A DNA stretch of 64,000 nt from Fragum whitleyi. Taxonomy: Eukaryota; Mollusca; Bivalvia; Cardiida; Cardiidae. Position 1 is the stretch's first letter; each line of letters opens with the position of its first letter. Below, one piece after another: positions 23,087-34,278 of the stretch. A program made the translations under genes and the position numbers. The stretch lies in the NCBI GenBank assembly GCA_948146395.1, contig OX411552.1, positions 482,501-546,500 of the forward strand, written 5' to 3'. Below the pieces are notes generated by a model that worked only from the letters and a program-made list of their open reading frames with translations, did no database searches and was not told the origin of the DNA.

Positions 23087-23700
23087 ATCGAATTTTATTA
23101 AGTTTCTGTAGAAAATAACTACTATCAATATGTTATAGGGAGTTACGACTGTTTAATGCTGTGCCACCAAATTGTTTCAAATACTTTCAATTAACGCTTC
23201 TAAAGCTCATTTCTTTCTGAGATTCGACCAGTCTTTGAAAGTCCATTTAATTATGAATAGAGCGAGCTTTGTTTCTTAGAAAGTAGTAAGAGTAAAGCCA
23301 AAAAGGCTTCGAGTGTAAAACTGTCATCTGAAAGTAGATTATGCGTCATTTGTTCCGGACATCAAATTTCTGGAATTGTGGACAGTTTGGCGTAAGATAA
23401 CTAAGTGCTAAAAGATATGGGAAAAACTTATATGCACAAAGAAAGGCCTAATATTGAACTCCAATAATTTATTAAGACAACTGGATTTCATTTCTGGAAG
23501 CTGTGATATAAACACGTGACTATGGATAACATAGCACCCTTCAACGTAAAGAAATATGCATGGAAAAATCATCGTACAAAATTTGTAAAAATTAACTAAA
23601 TATAATTCCAAATGAAGAAGAATATAACAAAGTAATCTGTACAAAAAAGTACAAAATCTGTACATAAAACATAAGATAACTAGTCCCTCTTGGTCATAAC

Positions 23701-23774
23701 GTCGCTTTAAATTCTAAAACCTCGTAACTACAGCTTAAATGAAGCTGTAGTTACGTGATTTTTAGAATTAAGAC
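23701..23774. repeat. Long imperfect hairpin
   Basis: GTCGCTTTAAATTCTAAAAC with CTCGTAACTACAGCTT pairs with AAGCTGTAGTTACGTGATTT and TTAGAATTAAGAC around a 5-bp loop. It is probably another small foldback element. No second copy was noticed in the window. Confidence 0.7.
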
Positions 23775-24202
23775 GATGATTTACTGATTTAAAGCCATTT
23801 TTTCAAGCCACTATTTGTTAGCTCCCATCTAAATTATTGTTTTATACATGTAAAAAGAGACCAATTCTGGTTCTAATGGGCTGACTGCGAGTCTTTTGAA
23901 CACAGGACAACTTTTTTTCCTATAGGGTCTTCCTTATAATAGGAAATATAAATGGCTTCCTAGTCCTTTTCAGAAAGTTGCTATACGTTGATGAGAAGCG
24001 GTATGGCAAAGATCTAAAAATTACCAAAAATAAATGATTTCAGAGTTGTTGGCGTTTTACATGTACAATGGTAATTTATGTATAACTATTTCAATATGAT
24101 TTGTAAGACTAAGCTTAACTTTTTTTCTCAAATCAATAATCTAAAGCTTGATCTTACAATATCATGGGCAAGAACGAGCAGTTACATTTAAATTTATAAT
24201 TA

Positions 24203-24344
24203 AAGGTAGTAGACCCGTAATAGTTCCGCAATATTTGGGAAGTCATGAACTATAACAGTGTTTTTCATTAGGAAACCTCGGTCAACATTGTGAAAGTTCA
24301 TGAGTTCCAAAATGTTGCAGAGCTATTATGGGTCTACTACCTTA
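24203..24344. mobile_element. Foldback MITE, family C copy 3
   Basis: The outer ends GGTAGTAGACCCGTAATAG and CTATTATGGGTCTACTACC are complementary, and the centre carries CATTAGGAAACCTCGGTCAA. Part of the left inner arm is deleted relative to the copies at 47957 and 56709. Confidence 0.82.
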
Positions 24345-24405
24345 AGAATGACAATTCAGATCTGATTAACAAAAGTAATATAAAGTATATCATTCAATGA
24401 AGTAT

Positions 24406-24569
24406 TTGTTTGTTTGTTTGTTTGAATGGGTTTTACGCCGCTTTCAACAATTTCGCAGTTATATCGCGTCGGACAAACGTCGGAAAGGATATTTGCCGCC
24501 ACCGGGGATCGAACCCACAGCTTCCAGATTGGAAGTCTTATGCCTAACCAACTGCGCTATGGTGGCGGC
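24406..24569 (-). mobile_element. tRNA-derived SINE, internally deleted copy
   Basis: On the minus strand the head (24569-24495) is tRNA-like. A 7-bp acceptor-like stem GCCGCCA...TGGCGGC encloses box A-like TAGCGCAGTTGGTTAGGCA and box B GGTTCGATCCC, with TCC at the anticodon position. The body is shortened relative to the copy at 35249. The tail is AAAGCGGCGTAAAACCCATT followed by CAAA repeats. A perfect 13-bp target duplication TTCAATGAAGTAT flanks it (24393-24405, 24570-24582). The tail recalls tails shared among molluscan SINEs, but I do not name the family. Confidence 0.88.
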
Positions 24570-25632
24570 TTCAATGAAGTATACTGACTTAATGGTGATG
24601 CAGTGAACAAGGATCCAGGCATAATTTGATTACAACACACAAGAACTGCTTTTTGATATTTTGTTTAGAAACGAACTAGATTCAAAATCTTGACCAAAGG
24701 TAGGAATAGTTGTTTTTTTTTGCTTTAGACAAAATAATGATACAAAACAAATTAAAACAAAAACTTCAAATTAATACTCCTTTAGATAGATGTCTATGCT
24801 GAGGGGGTTTCTTAAAGAAAAAAACCCTGTACTTCAGTTTGTATCTGAAAACTTTAGATACATTAGTTATTCATGCAGAAATTTCTGTCACTTTTGCCAA
24901 GAATTCTCATTTCCCATTTAGTTAAGTTTAAGACTTGTCAAAATTAAAAGATTTTATGAACAAAAATTCAAGAAGTTTTTTACATCTTATTTGTTTTCCA
25001 TAGAAACAAAATGTAAAATACAGAAAACGATTGCAATTTTCTATTTTCCACATTTATCCAAGGTTATCTCGAGTAGCAAAAAAACCCACATCTGCTTCAT
25101 TCTCAGCCACACAAACTCTGTGCCCCATAAAACCCCGCTGATAGTTTAGGGACAGCAAATTAACCTTCACCAATAACTTTTGTATCTTAATCTTCATAAA
25201 CTTTTACTTAAACAACAATGAAGCCATAATAACATCAGCAACATAAAGAAATGTGCCTGAACTGACAACAAAAGTGTATTTAAAATGTTGCGTAATAGTT
25301 TGGTGCATGAACACAATGTATTAGATATGCTTTAACAAATGTATAAATGCAGGTGTAAACTTTAATGATTTGACTAGACACAAAATTGTTTGGATACATT
25401 GAAATCAAAATTTGTACAAACCATGTTGATGTTGGAAAACTGAAATCAGTGGAAATTTATCATATTCTTGATGATATTGTTTTTCTTACAAGCATTAATC
25501 AGTTCACGTTTAATCAAAGTAATGATTTCTTTAACTAGTGACATCAGTATGTTTAGAATTTCCAAGATTCATGAATATTCTTATTTAATGAAAGAATTTG
25601 ACAGGGTCAAAGCATTTCAGAAACAAATCAAT

Positions 25633-25698
25633 GGCTCAGCGCAAAAACAGTTGTAACTGCCCATAACATATAGGCAATTGCAACTGATTTGCCCAGAG
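25633..25698. mobile_element. Short palindrome, family B copy 2
   Basis: GGCTCAGCGCAAAAACAGTT and TAACTGCCCATA pair with the following ATAGGCAATTGCAACTGATT; the right arm is diverged. It is preceded by TCAAT like other copies. Confidence 0.72.
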
Positions 25699-26163
25699 GA
25701 AACAAAATATCAATTTCAGGTTTTTTTGCAAAAGATAATTTGAGTTAAAAGGCTGATTCCTAGTTTATTCTAATTTTCTTCAGGATGCATCAACACTTAA
25801 AGCCTAGAATAATTTTTTTTATTTAAATGCAGTTTTTGTAATTATTGAAATAAAATCTGTCTACTGTATTTCACATTTATAATTACAATGTATTAATTTA
25901 TAATACTGTATTTTCAAAGATGCACTATCTACATATAGAATTATACAACACAACCTTTTCTCAATGAAAAAACGTCACAACCATGAATATAGCTAGTTCA
26001 CACATTCATCAAATTGACCAATCTCCCATACCTCATCTACCCAGGAAAAAAAGCATGAATTCTTTAATGCTTTTTGGTAATTTATCGAGAAATAACAACA
26101 GTAGATTATTACCATGGATATATATAGAGAATAATCATTTGTTTTTTCAAGTTAGATCAATTG

Positions 26164-26258
26164 ATATTTCATTTTGCGAACAACAAAAGCTTTATTTTCA
26201 CTTGTGGCTCAGCCACTCATGAAAATAAAGCTTTTGTTGTTCACTCAATGAAATATAA
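26164..26258. repeat. Long hairpin with AATAAA on both arms, ~1.6 kb past the sall stop
   Basis: GAACAACAAAAGCTTTATTT with TCA pairs perfectly with TGAAAATAAAGCTTTTGTTG with TTC. Beyond a 4-bp mismatch the pairing continues with ATATTTCATT and AATGAAATAT, giving arms of about 38 bp around a ~19-bp loop. Each strand presents an AATAAA hexamer inside the stem. It could be a foldback element, or lie in a long sall 3' untranslated region. Nothing in the sequence decides. Confidence 0.75.
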
Positions 26259-27801
26259 AACCATCTTACACTTAAACAAGCAATCATCCTCTAAATATAT
26301 CCACAGTTTTGTGATTCGGTATATTTCCCTAAAATATTTTATAAGTCATAGGTTAGCACTAGAAGTTTTTTTTTACTAATCAAAATCACTCCATGTAAAT
26401 GTTGTGTTACTTTTACAATGATAATGGCACAAAATATACTGGACATACAATTTTGTGAAGAAAAACACTTTTAAGGACATCTTCTTTTTTTTTTCATGGG
26501 TAGATGAGATATTCAAACAACATGGACTATCAAAAACATCAATACTTAAGCATATTTAACAGAACACATATTCTATAATACATCCAAGTCTCTAATATAT
26601 TCAACTGCTTTAATAATTAAAATTCATATGTATTTTGGGGGTTTTATGTATTGCATGATTTTAAGTTGAAAAATTCCAAAGATAATTTATACCATAGTAT
26701 CACACATGGAACCAATATATCTGGACAATATTTCAAATAATGATTGCTCACCATCAATGTTTTGAAGAACCTGTATATATATGTATATGTGATTTGCATA
26801 CAGGAAACTAAAAAGCATCCTTAGATGATATCCCATAACTATTTGTGTATGTGCTTATACATACTCATTCTTTGAATAAATATTAAGTAAGTTCACTGGT
26901 AAAGTTCCCAAATCTTTTCAGTTGTTTGCAACCGTCTAAACAATATTCATTGTATGAAACAGACTATACAGTATGATCTATTTCAATTTCCATTTTAAAT
27001 GTCTTAGCACTCACACATTATCATTATGTGCAGTTTCTATGGTATATGGGGTAAATCACCTCAGTTTATCAGGTATAAACACTTGGATGTGTATTTTCTA
27101 ACAACTTGCAGTAAGTCTTTTGGTCAAACATATTCTGTATATTACTTCAATTATCTGTAATTTATTACTACTTCATTCTTCTCTGTATTTTCACAATACA
27201 AAATAGCTCCAATTGCCTCGTAATATCAACCAGAGTATTCAAGCGTAAGCTTACTTCAAATCCACATTAGCTCTCATACAGTCTTTATATATACACATTG
27301 ATGCATATACAAAAGGTATGTTATACATTTACAACAGCATCTGTACACATTTGTGTGATGACACATCAATATGCCACAATATAGAGACCAAATAGGCAGA
27401 TGTGCTTGAGAAAATCTACACTACAACAATAAACAGCAAGACTAGTCTTTAGTGAGTAATACTTCAACTTCAGTGCCTTTATTTACTGACACAATATCTT
27501 TATCTTATATGTATTATCTGTGCGCACTTTTTGTGTAATTCTTAAATTCTTCCACAGTGTTTGCACACACTAGTTTTTACACAATTAATCTTGTGCATTG
27601 ACAGAGTAGATCTACTGTATTAATGCACCAGAAAATTTGTATAAAACCTAATGTATGTAAAGGCTTTGAAAGATATTACATCTTTATTTAACATCCCAAC
27701 GCTAAAAGACCAATCATGAGAGTCTATGAGTACATAGGCACTTATGAACTTTTAGTAGAGGGAAAGTAATATGATGTAATTATATACACATGAAGGAATT
27801 C

Positions 27802-29460
27802 CTAAGAGGCGCCCACCTTTGACAAGGAGTCACCCATCATATGCATGCTGCGTACATGGTGTTCTAAAGCTGCAGTAGTTGGGAAAGTTCGACTACAAAA
27901 ATGGCAAGAGGCTTTCCATCCCCAACCTAGAGACATATGTGGGGGAGACACCATCCCAGACGAGGAGTTGGAATCAACACTCGAGGGTGAGGTCTTCTCC
28001 GAAGATCGTGAACCAGATGAATTAGTGGATTTCATGCTAAGATCTAACTCTCCAGACTCTGCAAACTTGGGTTTGATATCCCTGGTAGGACTTGTTTCCA
28101 CCTTGGGTCGGCTCATATCACTGCGAGGTGAGGTAAGGTCAGGCTTCAAACCAACTCCATTACTCATATTTTGCATCAGAGACATTTCACTCAGAGACTT
28201 GTGAGGGGCAGGAAGTCCATTCATAAATGGTGGGAATTGGAAGGGGTAGAAATCAGGGCGAGGTGGGAATCCATGTGGAAGATAAGGATTTTCCTTGTGG
28301 GCAAGCATAAATGGAGGCTCAATAGACATTCTACGACCACGTCTGCTAGGGCTATTATTCCACATATGTGTCCCCATGTGGACCTTTAAGTTGCCTTTTG
28401 TGGTGAAGGCTTTACCGCAGACTGAACATTTAAAAGGCTTGTCACCCGTATGTGTTCTAATGTGGATCTGAAGTGCGCTTGCGCTCGAAAACCCTTTCTG
28501 ACAAACGAGGCATTGATGCTTTACTGTTGGAGATTTACTTATAAACGGAGACTGATTTTCGGAACTTGAATATGCGCTGCTTGAATGACGATTTAGAGTA
28601 CTTTGTGTACTTGATGAGGAAATTGATTTATCTATAGGACTTACAATGTCTTCCTTTTTACCAGTACCCTGAGATTCACTTATGTTTTCTCTTTTGGATT
28701 TATCAACTTGAGATTCTTGAAACTGAGTGGAGTCATTACTTTTTTCACTATCATTGTCATTTTGGTTTGGTGTGCATGAATTATTATTATTGCTTTCAAA
28801 GTCCGGTCTCTCTGAACCATCCTCGTTGATCTTGTGTGTTAATAAATGCTGCTTCATATTGCCGCGGGTTGTAAATGATTTATCACACAAATCACACCGA
28901 TATGGCCGCTCTTTTGTGTGACTTCTATAATGAATGTCTAGTGCACTTTTACAGGCAAATGTTTTATAACAAATATTACACATTGTTGTTTTACCATTAA
29001 TGTCACTTGATCTGCCGTCTATAGCTCCGATCATAAAGTTTCCTCCCATTGACCCATCACTGCTTGTAGATAAGGCTGGAGTCGATGGTTTGTGTCCATC
29101 CTTACCACTCTCAGATCCAGATTCTGATTTAGGAGACACGGCCCTGTCACCATTGTATGATGGGGCCAACAAGAATGGGGCTGCATGGAATTGAGACAGT
29201 GGATTTCTTGCCATTGTGGAATCAATTTGTCGAACTCGTTCTTCTAGAGCTGCTAGTGAAGTTGAATACGAGTTGAAAGAGCCATCCTGGCTGGGGTTGG
29301 AATCTTCCTGGAGGTATTTTGGGCTTGAGGATAATGGGAGAGTACCAGAGAAGCTGAGACCATTTTCAGATTTGTGAAGCTCATCCTTAATCTTCATCTT
29401 ATTATCATCACCTTCATTAGAATTATCAGGTGATGATCTTTCCTCACTGTTTTCTCTTGC
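27802..29460 (-). CDS. sall: Spalt-like zinc-finger transcription factor, last coding exon
   Basis: The exon starts after TATATTTCAG at 29460 in phase 0 ([10 protein letters not shown]) and ends at the stop at 27804-27802, giving 552 residues. Visible domains are a [12 protein letters not shown] segment (about 68-79), a C2H2 pair (161-209: CNIC...[13 protein letters not shown]...HLLTH), a second pair (317-365: CLVC...[13 protein letters not shown]...HMGTHMWN) with the [12 protein letters not shown] tail, and a C-terminal single finger (519-540: CHFC...HHVRSMH). These finger sequences and linkers are diagnostic of Spalt/SALL nuclear DNA-binding repressors, which pattern appendages, nerves and other tissues in animals. 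Ser-rich spacers separate the pairs. The open frame upstream of 29460 is intron. Confidence 0.93.
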   Translation of the reverse strand, partial: ARENSEERSSPDNSNEGDDNKMKIKDELHKSENGLSFSGTLPLSSSPKYLQEDSNPSQDGSFNSYSTSLAALEERVRQIDSTMARNPLSQFHAAPFLLAPSYNGDRAVSPKSESGSESGKDGHKPSTPALSTSSDGSMGGNFMIGAIDGRSSDINGKTTMCNICYKTFACKSALDIHYRSHTKERPYRCDLCDKSFTTRGNMKQHLLTHKINEDGSERPDFESNNNNSCTPNQNDNDSEKSNDSTQFQESQVDKSKRENISESQGTGKKEDIVSPIDKSISSSSTQSTLNRHSSSAYSSSENQSPFISKSPTVKHQCLVCQKGFSSASALQIHIRTHTGDKPFKCSVCGKAFTTKGNLKVHMGTHMWNNSPSRRGRRMSIEPPFMLAHKENPYLPHGFPPRPDFYPFQFPPFMNGLPAPHKSLSEMSLMQNMSNGVGLKPDLTSPRSDMSRPKVETSPTRDIKPKFAESGELDLSMKSTNSSGSRSSEKTSPSSVDSNSSSGMVSPPHMSLGWGWKASCHFCSRTFPTTAALEHHVRSMHMMGDSLSKVGAS

Positions 29461-29819
29461 CTGAAATATAAAGAAACTTTTCTGAGGATAAAACATTTGG
29501 AAGAATTCAATACCTTTTCTTTTGAAGGAGATGAAAAGTTTGGAAATTTTAATCAACATGAAGTTCTTTCTTTACATTAATTCACGTTGTAATATTTGTG
29601 CATAAACATGTACATTCAATAGGACAAAATTTAAAGCTTGCCTAATCCAAACAGGTTGAAAAAAGAAAAAAAAGTATTAGAGTCAAATTTAGATTGAGGT
29701 CATATATAACCTATGTATAAATGTACAAAATTAAAGTATATAAAATAACCTCTGACAAAGTTATTATTATCATTTAAGAAAAATTCTGATAGAAAATGTC
29801 TATAAAGAGTAGTCTACAC

Positions 29820-29883
29820 AAGAACCCTCTTTGATGGCATACTTTGCTGAGAGTTTATTGACCTCATCATTCATCTCATACTG
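29820..29883 (-). pseudogene. Partial tandem copy of the preceding sall exon in the intron
   Basis: Minus-strand 29883-29820 reads TATGAGATGAATGATGAGG and onward to GCCATCAAAGAGGGTTCTTG. It is a diverged copy of the 3' half of exon 30024-29915 (NEMDDEANKLAAEDAIKEGL against NEMNDEVNKLSAKYAIKEGS), offset by 94 bp. An AG (TTCTTTTAG) precedes it, and a weak donor-like TT|GTGTAG follows, but use as an exon would shift the frame (64 bp from CAG). I regard it as a decayed exon-plus-donor duplication rather than a functional exon. Confidence 0.75.
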
Positions 29884-29914
29884 CTAAAAGAATTATAATG
29901 GCAATTATACTTAC

Positions 29915-30024
29915 AAGTCCCTCTTTAATGGCGTCCTCTGCTGCAAGTTTATTTGCCTCATCGTCCATCTCGTTCTGATCTTCATCTTCATCAAATTCAT
30001 CAGGAACTGACTCCAGCTTCAGTC
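29915..30024 (-). CDS. sall: Sall internal exon encoding an acidic linker
   Basis: This is a 110-bp exon bounded by TATTCAG at its start (30024) and CTT|GTAAGT at its end (29915). It enters in phase 1 (G + GA CTG AAG) and leaves in phase 0. It encodes LKLESVPDEFDEDEDQNEMD and then DEANKLAAEDAIKEGL, an acidic segment linking the triple-finger block to the C-terminal finger pairs. There is no finger here. Phase agreement with both neighbours supports the model. Its 3' half is duplicated 94 bp downstream. Confidence 0.88.
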
Positions 30025-30278
30025 CTGAATACAGAACAACATAATTATTATTGAAACCCATTAATAATATGGTTCAAATATACATCTTCTGAATGCAAAA
30101 ACTGCAATTCTTATATCAAAGTAATATCGATCATTTACAAAAAGATCTGAATAAATTGTAAAATGAAAGTTTTAAATTGGTGTGTTAATGGATAAAATAA
30201 CTTTAAAACTTTACATTAACAATGCTTCATTCATAACATTTGAAAATTTGTCTTAAAGATCTTACAATAATAAATCTT

Positions 30279-30523
30279 GTTAATACCTTCATCAGACACG
30301 GAATATTCGTGCCTTGGTAGGAGCTATAGGCAAATATCAGCCTGCACATAATGTGCAGTCTGATCTTTGTCTATACCACCTGTTTTTCCTTTTTTGAAAC
30401 AAGGAAAGCTTAAAAATTTAGTTTTCAAAATGAGTATGGACTCATTTTTGGTGCATACAGAGCTGAGCTTTCAATATAATTTTTTTTTGAAGATTTTTTA
30501 TTCAGCATGACAAGGATTAATAC
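30279..30523. mobile_element. TTAA-type (piggyBac-like) MITE against the sall splice donor, family D copy 1
   Basis: On the plus strand the right end TTCAGCATGACAAGGATTAA abuts the exon end. The body matches copies at 50391, 59767 and 63604, including ATCAGCCTGCACATAATGTG and GGAATATTC. The left terminus, expected as TTAACCCTTGTCATGCTGAA, is replaced by TTAATACCTTCATCAGACA, which copies the neighbouring exon end plus donor. TTAA targets and CCC-starting inverted ends fit piggyBac-derived MITEs. Confidence 0.8.
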
Positions 30524-31735
30524 CTTCATCCGACATTGAATTCATCATTTTGGTTTTCTCGTCTCCCTCACTCAGTCTTGGCTTCTTACTGAGATCTAGC
30601 TCTTTCTCATACTCATCTGGTAATGGACGCTTCAAATTCAAAGGTCCATGATGGTGGTCGAAAGCCAGTGGGTTAAACATGTTGATTGGTCCACCCATAC
30701 CAGGCATTGGGAGTCCTGCCATCTCTGTATGACTTCTAATGTGCTGCTGTAGAACTAGGAGATTTGTAAACTGTTTATGACATACAGGACATTGGTGCAT
30801 CATGCGTAGTGGAGGTTTGGCACGATGGACACCCATGTGAGTCTTTAGATTTCCCTTTGTGGTGAAGGAACGTCCACAGATTTTACACCGGAAGGGCCTC
30901 TCACCTGTGTGTATACGATAATGCATCTGGAGCGCACTTTTACAACTCAGGACACGGTGACAAATGACACACTGGTTTGGATCTGTAAGCTTGTGTTCTA
31001 TGTTATCCACAAGCTGTTGAAGTTTACTAGTCTCTGACTTATCTATCTCCATAAACTGTTCTAGATTGTCATCATTGTCCAGTATACTTGATGGCAAGAT
31101 AGTGGTGCGGAATGGATCACTTTTAGTTGGCATTGATGTTGGAGTGATTACTGGTGTTCTATGGTGTTGTGAGAATGGAGGTTGTGAGGGCAGTGGCGAC
31201 ATCACTGGGTAGTTACTGACCAATGGTATACTAGCCATGGCAGAGTTTGGTTTACTCATGTGTATGGAGGCTGGCAGATGACTGGGTGGAATTTTTGCAC
31301 TATCTTTTGTGTCTGGTGAGGGTCTCATTGGTGGCTCAGACCCATGCTGAGCTGGGCTGATCTCCTTCTTCAATTCCAAAGGCCCAGAATCCCTAGAGGG
31401 GCTTCTAGAGGACCTTCTGTCATCATGGTGGCGACCATTTTGATGCATCAGCGGCGTAGACATTGGTGGTCTGGGGGCAAGATGTGGCGGTGGAAACATA
31501 AACCCATTCATCAAACTCTGCATGCCCATAAAAGCTGGGCTTGCAAAGGGACCCATAGCTGTTGGGAAGGGTGAGCCCATGAGGGGTAATGGGGCTTTAT
31601 CTAGGTGCTCTGGGACTGGATTAGGATTCATCTCTACATTTGGAAACTCGGCTTTATGTCTCTGGAAGTGGACTTTCAGGTTACCTCGTGTGGAAAATCT
31701 TCCTCCACAAATATTGCACTGGAATGGCTTTTCCC
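30524..31735 (-). CDS. sall: Sall central exon: finger 2 and triple-finger block
   Basis: This is a 1,212-bp exon from ATATTTTCAG|GGGAAAAG (31735) to GATGAAG|GTATTAA (30524), phase 1 in and out. Residues 1-26 are the second finger of the first pair (CNIC...HFQRH), whose partner is on exon 52482-52360. A Pro/Met-rich spacer follows. Then comes [11 protein letters not shown], a segment I recall as conserved in SALL proteins, and three fingers at about 255-275 ([10 protein letters not shown]), 283-303 and 315-335 (CPVCHKQF...HIRSH). The exon ends ELDLSKKPR...MNSMSDEG. Known SALL proteins use these blocks for AT-rich DNA binding and partner contacts. The donor is duplicated 237 bp downstream around a MITE. 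Confidence 0.94.
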
Positions 31736-32662
31736 CTGAAAATATAAAATACAAATATAAAAACCTAAATAGAAATCAATATGTAACACATTTCTTAGTT
31801 GGTAGGTGTAGTAGATAACTTGCAATATCCTGCTTAAAGCTATTGAAAAAATCATCACACAGAATGATAACGGAGAAATTCCTTTATTTTCAAAGCACTT
31901 TTTTTTAACATTTCATTGAATTTTAGCTTTAACTTATTTCTTGGACATATCATCATCAACTCATATCAATGTTGAATAACATTTGGTTGCATTTGCATTT
32001 ATACATAAGGATATTTATTCAACCATTGACTTGTAATTTGTGTCTGCAGAAACCTACCACATGGTGCTAAGAGTACAAATTTGTCATCTGCTATGCTCAA
32101 CTTTTAATGATAGTTTTAATGACAGAATTTTGATACTAAACAGGAATATTAAATTTTAAATTTAATTGCCCTTCATCTAGAAAATCTGAAAATTATGTCT
32201 ATCAAGTTATCTCTTCTCTATTTTTTTCTGTACTTTTTGTGTTATATTTTTCTTTTAAATAAACAAGATTCTACGGGATTCGGTGATGCCATTACTATTT
32301 ATCTACAGCGGAAGATAATCTTTCAAATTTTTATTTGATGTCTGGTAAAACTATCACAGTCTGCGTATTCCATTACGACCCCATCACATTTTATTGATGA
32401 GTGTTATATTCATACACCGCAGCATAAAAATGTCATAATTTCTAATAAATCGTCAAAAAAACTGAAAGGAATAAATCCAAATATTGTTGCCTCATGGGGA
32501 AACATGTGCAGCCATTAATTTTCACCTATTTCTCCAGTACTAGACTGGCTAAATGATTTGAACGCACATAACCTATTCTCATAGGGAGTATAATATGTGC
32601 TATAAAGTCTTTTCATTTCCTATTAAAAGTAGAGTTAAGTCTTAAAAGAAGCAAGATATTTA

Positions 32663-32730
32663 TGACTCAGTGCAAAACAGTTGTAACTCCCTATAAATAT
32701 ATAGGGAGTTACAACTGTTTTGTACTGAGC
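32663..32730. mobile_element. Short palindrome, family B copy 3
   Basis: GACTCAGTGCAAAACAGTTG with TAACTCCCTATA is followed by the almost exact complement ending TTTTGTACTGAGC, making a ~68-bp hairpin. Confidence 0.8.
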
Positions 32731-34278
32731 ATTCAATATGGCATGTGAGGTTGGATGGATTCTTGGTTCAAATCTCGCAAGGCCCTTTGGAGTTTTTGAG
32801 CAATAATGTTATAGCTCACATATCCATCTGCATCAAGATTTAACTGTTTTGTGAGGTTTTAAGTTAATGCTTATGAGGCGAGCTATGTCATGTGATTTTA
32901 GTTACCTTGCAATTTGAATTGTAACCATAGATTAACCAACTGAATGTGCAATAACATAGAAATAGACTAAATGACTGTTTTCTTATATTATAGGCTCTAC
33001 AAGTCAATAGAATTATAACTTATCTATAAAGAATTATGGATGGTATTTTTATTCATTTATTCATTCATGTATTTTTTTGAATAGATCAAAATATAATTAT
33101 TCAGATTATGTCTCAGAAATTGGTGTACCCTAACAGAACATACTTATATAAGTATTGAACTGCAATATTCTTTATTTCCAGTTGCTATAATACTATTCAT
33201 CATTAAGAAAATGATAATAATGGCAACCCTTGAACATTAGTCTGTCTGTCCAAGACCTATTCTTGTCAATAATTGATAACCTCCACCCAAAATTATTCCC
33301 TGATATGAAATGAATCATGCAGAAAGAAACAGCCAAATAAATTAGTAATAATTAATCCGGTCCAAATCCCCCGGACACCTTATATTATGTCTGGAGAGAA
33401 AATATAGCAATAAATATGGGAAATATCGGTAGTTTTCACTTCTATGATTTCTGGATTAACGACCAATCATACAGCAGCAGATGTCCGCAATAATTCTAAC
33501 GGAAAATGGAAACCTTTCAAATACTGTGATAATATATCATATGATTATTGTCGATAAAAGACCAGAAATTCCGTAGAACTTTATCACCATCTAAGCTGCT
33601 AATTATTCGATGGAAGCCCTTCTGACAATTCTCCCATAATTCCCAGCAAACAATCTGACAACGGGCATCATAAAAGTTGATGGCCTCTCAGTCTTAAGTT
33701 ACAAATCTAATTTATAGAAATCATATCCTAACCTTTCTCAGTGTTAATTTTAAATCAGAATAAAAGTAATTAATTATAAATCCTTATATTTCTTAAGAAA
33801 ACTATTTTTCTTTTTATTTACACAATATTTGATATCTTTATGTATAAAGTATCTTAAACTTATTGTCTGTAAATTTTAGACATTACTAAACATAAATATA
33901 TGTAGGTATGCATACACACTCACATATATATATACATTATATAGCAATGATACAAATTCCAATTTTTCTGCAAATGATGCTATACAGTAAGAACTAAAGC
34001 CAAGCTTTGTCTTTAAAGAGGTGAGTGACAATTCTGCATAACCTTAAATTAATACAAATTAAATTTTATTTGATTTCATCAAAGAGAAAAACCTCTTGTT
34101 CTTCAATTTGTGAAATGCATTTTCAATATTGCATTCCAGCCTAATGTCTCTGCAACCATTAGATGTCAGTGTGATGCATTTTTTTCACTTGCAAAATTAC
34201 ATGTTCTGACCCGCAATCATTAACTTTTTCCCATAATGCATAATGCTTGTGCACTTTCAAAATAAAGACCTACAGTCA

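Larger units (their letters stand above)
15446..27801. other. Sall-downstream DNA: repeats and 3' flank, no other gene
   Basis: I find no coding gene here. Recognisable items are a paired-CRE hairpin near 16486, a hairpin at 19234-19309, an inverted pair at 19413/20299, a ~160-bp tandem element (20790-21730), MITEs at 21857, 22417, 23019, 24203 and 25633, a SINE at 24406, hairpins at 23701 and 26164, and the presumed sall 3' untranslated region just below 27802. Candidate minus-strand AATAAA signals lie at 27688-27683 and 27483-27478, but the true end cannot be fixed from sequence alone. Confidence 0.55.

Noticed and set aside
24495..24569. Functional tRNA gene with TCC anticodon
   Set aside because: The tRNA-like sequence is the head of a SINE with tail and target duplication, repeated at 35249 and 46818.
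27845..28389. Plus-strand open frames opposite the sall last exon
   Set aside because: They are antisense shadows of a strongly conserved zinc-finger coding exon.
29461..29559. Extending the last sall exon upstream to an ATG at 29559
   Set aside because: The AG at 29462-29461 is a good acceptor in the right phase, and the upstream residues ([13 protein letters not shown]) look intronic and unlike SALL.
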